A DNA stretch of 64,000 bases from Sindora glabra (Eukaryota > Streptophyta > Magnoliopsida > Fabales > Fabaceae): positions 72,309,135 to 72,373,134 of the forward strand of contig CM035234.1 of the NCBI GenBank assembly GCA_020226215.1. Reading direction: 5' to 3'. The translations under genes and the position numbers were made by a program. Within the stretch, counting starts at the first letter, position 1; each line of letters opens with the position of its first letter. The notes below the pieces were generated by a model. That model saw only the letters and a list, made by a program, of their open reading frames with translations, searched no databases and had not been told where the DNA came from. This document shows positions 63,501 through 64,000 of the stretch, piece after piece.

Positions 63501-63720
63501 TATTCATAATGGCATCTTAGGCAAAATAAGTGTTCCGTGTCATAGTTTTGTTCGATTATTAGTGGTGTGTAGCTCTACCAATGAAAAGACAAATTATTAA
63601 AGATAGAGACAAAGGAAACTTGGGAATGATATTGAGGACGCTCTTCCTTTATCCATAGAAATACCTCTAGTGGATGATAAAGGTGATATAGAGGAGTTAT
63701 ACATGTGAGATGATCATGCT
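60541..63720 (+). pseudogene. tnpD-like CACTA transposase of the second element, degenerate
   Basis: The full Tnp2 domain order can be followed through stops and shifts. A transposase-associated domain is at 60549-60810 (GIDKFIRLA, LCPCEKYVYV, RIKEHLFFKGI). The Tnp2 core runs about 60930-62460 (EKPLYSSYTKFIQLS, MNELSNFTYKVKKVIYLMD, KVLWYLQIMLRFK, LGNDINVFLATSIEDLKKIW, HKACPICENNTYSSLLKHG, LSRKEKISFYECLLSVKV). DUF4218 follows at about 62655-62870 (LRWMNPFDRHIEILKRYVRN, IIERYITKKVIEFYNDYL). DUF4216 is at about 63120-63560 (ISNSKNRNLIYINMSYY, WELDYIMFKMFVL, LVDLNKKDHKEELFIMAS). An acidic tail ends near 63706. Stops in each domain make it inactive. Confidence 0.87.
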
Positions 63721-64000
63721 TAAAGGATATCAGTTGTATATCCTCCTACACATGTTAGGAAAGATTAAACGTAATTGTATCCATATTTCTCATCTCCACA
63801 TTACATATATAATAAGTAGCATTTCTGAATTATTAATTAGTAATCTTCTAATATAATCTAGCTTTTACATGTAAGCTTAATTATTTCGGCATCCGATGGT
63901 GAGAATGGTGCTTCCTAACTCAACAAATAGCACAAGATATTACTAAAGCTTAAACACATAAGCCAAGTAATAAATTTCTCTTCAAATAAATCATATAGTA
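63721..64000 (+). other. 3' flank of the second CACTA transposase, to window edge
   Basis: Noncoding sequence after the acidic C-terminal tail. The tnpA-like gene expected downstream, if present, lies outside the window. Confidence 0.4.

Larger units (their letters stand above)
57835..64000 (+). mobile_element. Second CACTA element, truncated by the window edge
   Basis: The coding part (60541-63720) is clearly a CACTA transposase. The 5' end is uncertain: CATTATTACAAGTTTATC at 57835 resembles CACTA termini and is followed by ATCGGTTAAATTGA-type and tandem repeats. A TATA box (58699-58708) lies inside them, matching the layout of the 4400-13463 element. The 3' end lies beyond 64000, so no inverted repeat or target duplication can be checked. 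The transposase wording differs from the first element, so these are separate lineages. Confidence 0.6.

Overview
This window looks like nuclear DNA from a flowering plant, probably a eudicot. It is very AT-rich, and almost every recognisable coding stretch is a decayed plant transposable element: CACTA/Tnp2 transposases, a Ty1-copia polyprotein, an RNase H-type retroelement piece, and MITEs with clear target-site duplications. The one host-like gene is a broken copy of a plant Integrator subunit 7 (EMB1895-like) gene. I find no intact protein-coding gene, no tRNA or rRNA gene, no CRISPR array and no bacterial-type operon. Most open frames are chance frames or fragments of dead elements.

Layout. 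1-4.4 kb is AT-rich and holds one inverted copy of a CACTA-type terminal repeat (about 1.01-1.39 kb). 4400-13463 is a complete but dead CACTA element with CATTA ends, a perfect TAT target duplication, subterminal repeats at both ends, and tnpD-like (Tnp2 plus DUF4218 plus DUF4216) and tnpA-like pseudogenes. 13.5-17.1 kb is noncoding, with a MITE-like inverted repeat. 17124-18643 and 20465-22168 are two solo LTRs of one family in opposite orientation, each with its own 5-bp target duplication. The second splits the gag region of a 3'-truncated copia element (about 19.1-26.45 kb). 27.2-33.6 kb is a cluster of small DNA transposons: two with 9-bp duplications (Mutator-like), two related hAT-like elements, and weaker foldbacks. 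35.95-37.56 kb (minus strand) is an unrecognised, frameshifted coding remnant that may be an endogenous pararetrovirus fragment.

38541-43849 (plus) is the INTS7-like pseudogene. It keeps introns, so it is a genomic duplicate or decayed locus rather than a processed copy, and carries at least six in-frame stops and two frameshifts. Its last codons and 3' flank run into a tandem array of about 240-310 bp units (43816-45270). A piece of the same gene recurs inverted at 45831-45973, beside an RNase H-type fragment. 46.5-52.2 kb is noncoding, with a 326-bp tandem duplication. 52.2-57.35 kb may be a non-autonomous CACTA element containing older LTR-like sequence. 57.8-64.0 kb is a second, different CACTA element, cut by the window edge.

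The genes do not form a pathway. The window records repeated insertion, nesting and decay of transposons around one dead copy of a conserved nuclear gene. I did not find a convincing undescribed biological system. The most unusual structure is the tandem array that includes the end of the INTS7-like reading frame.
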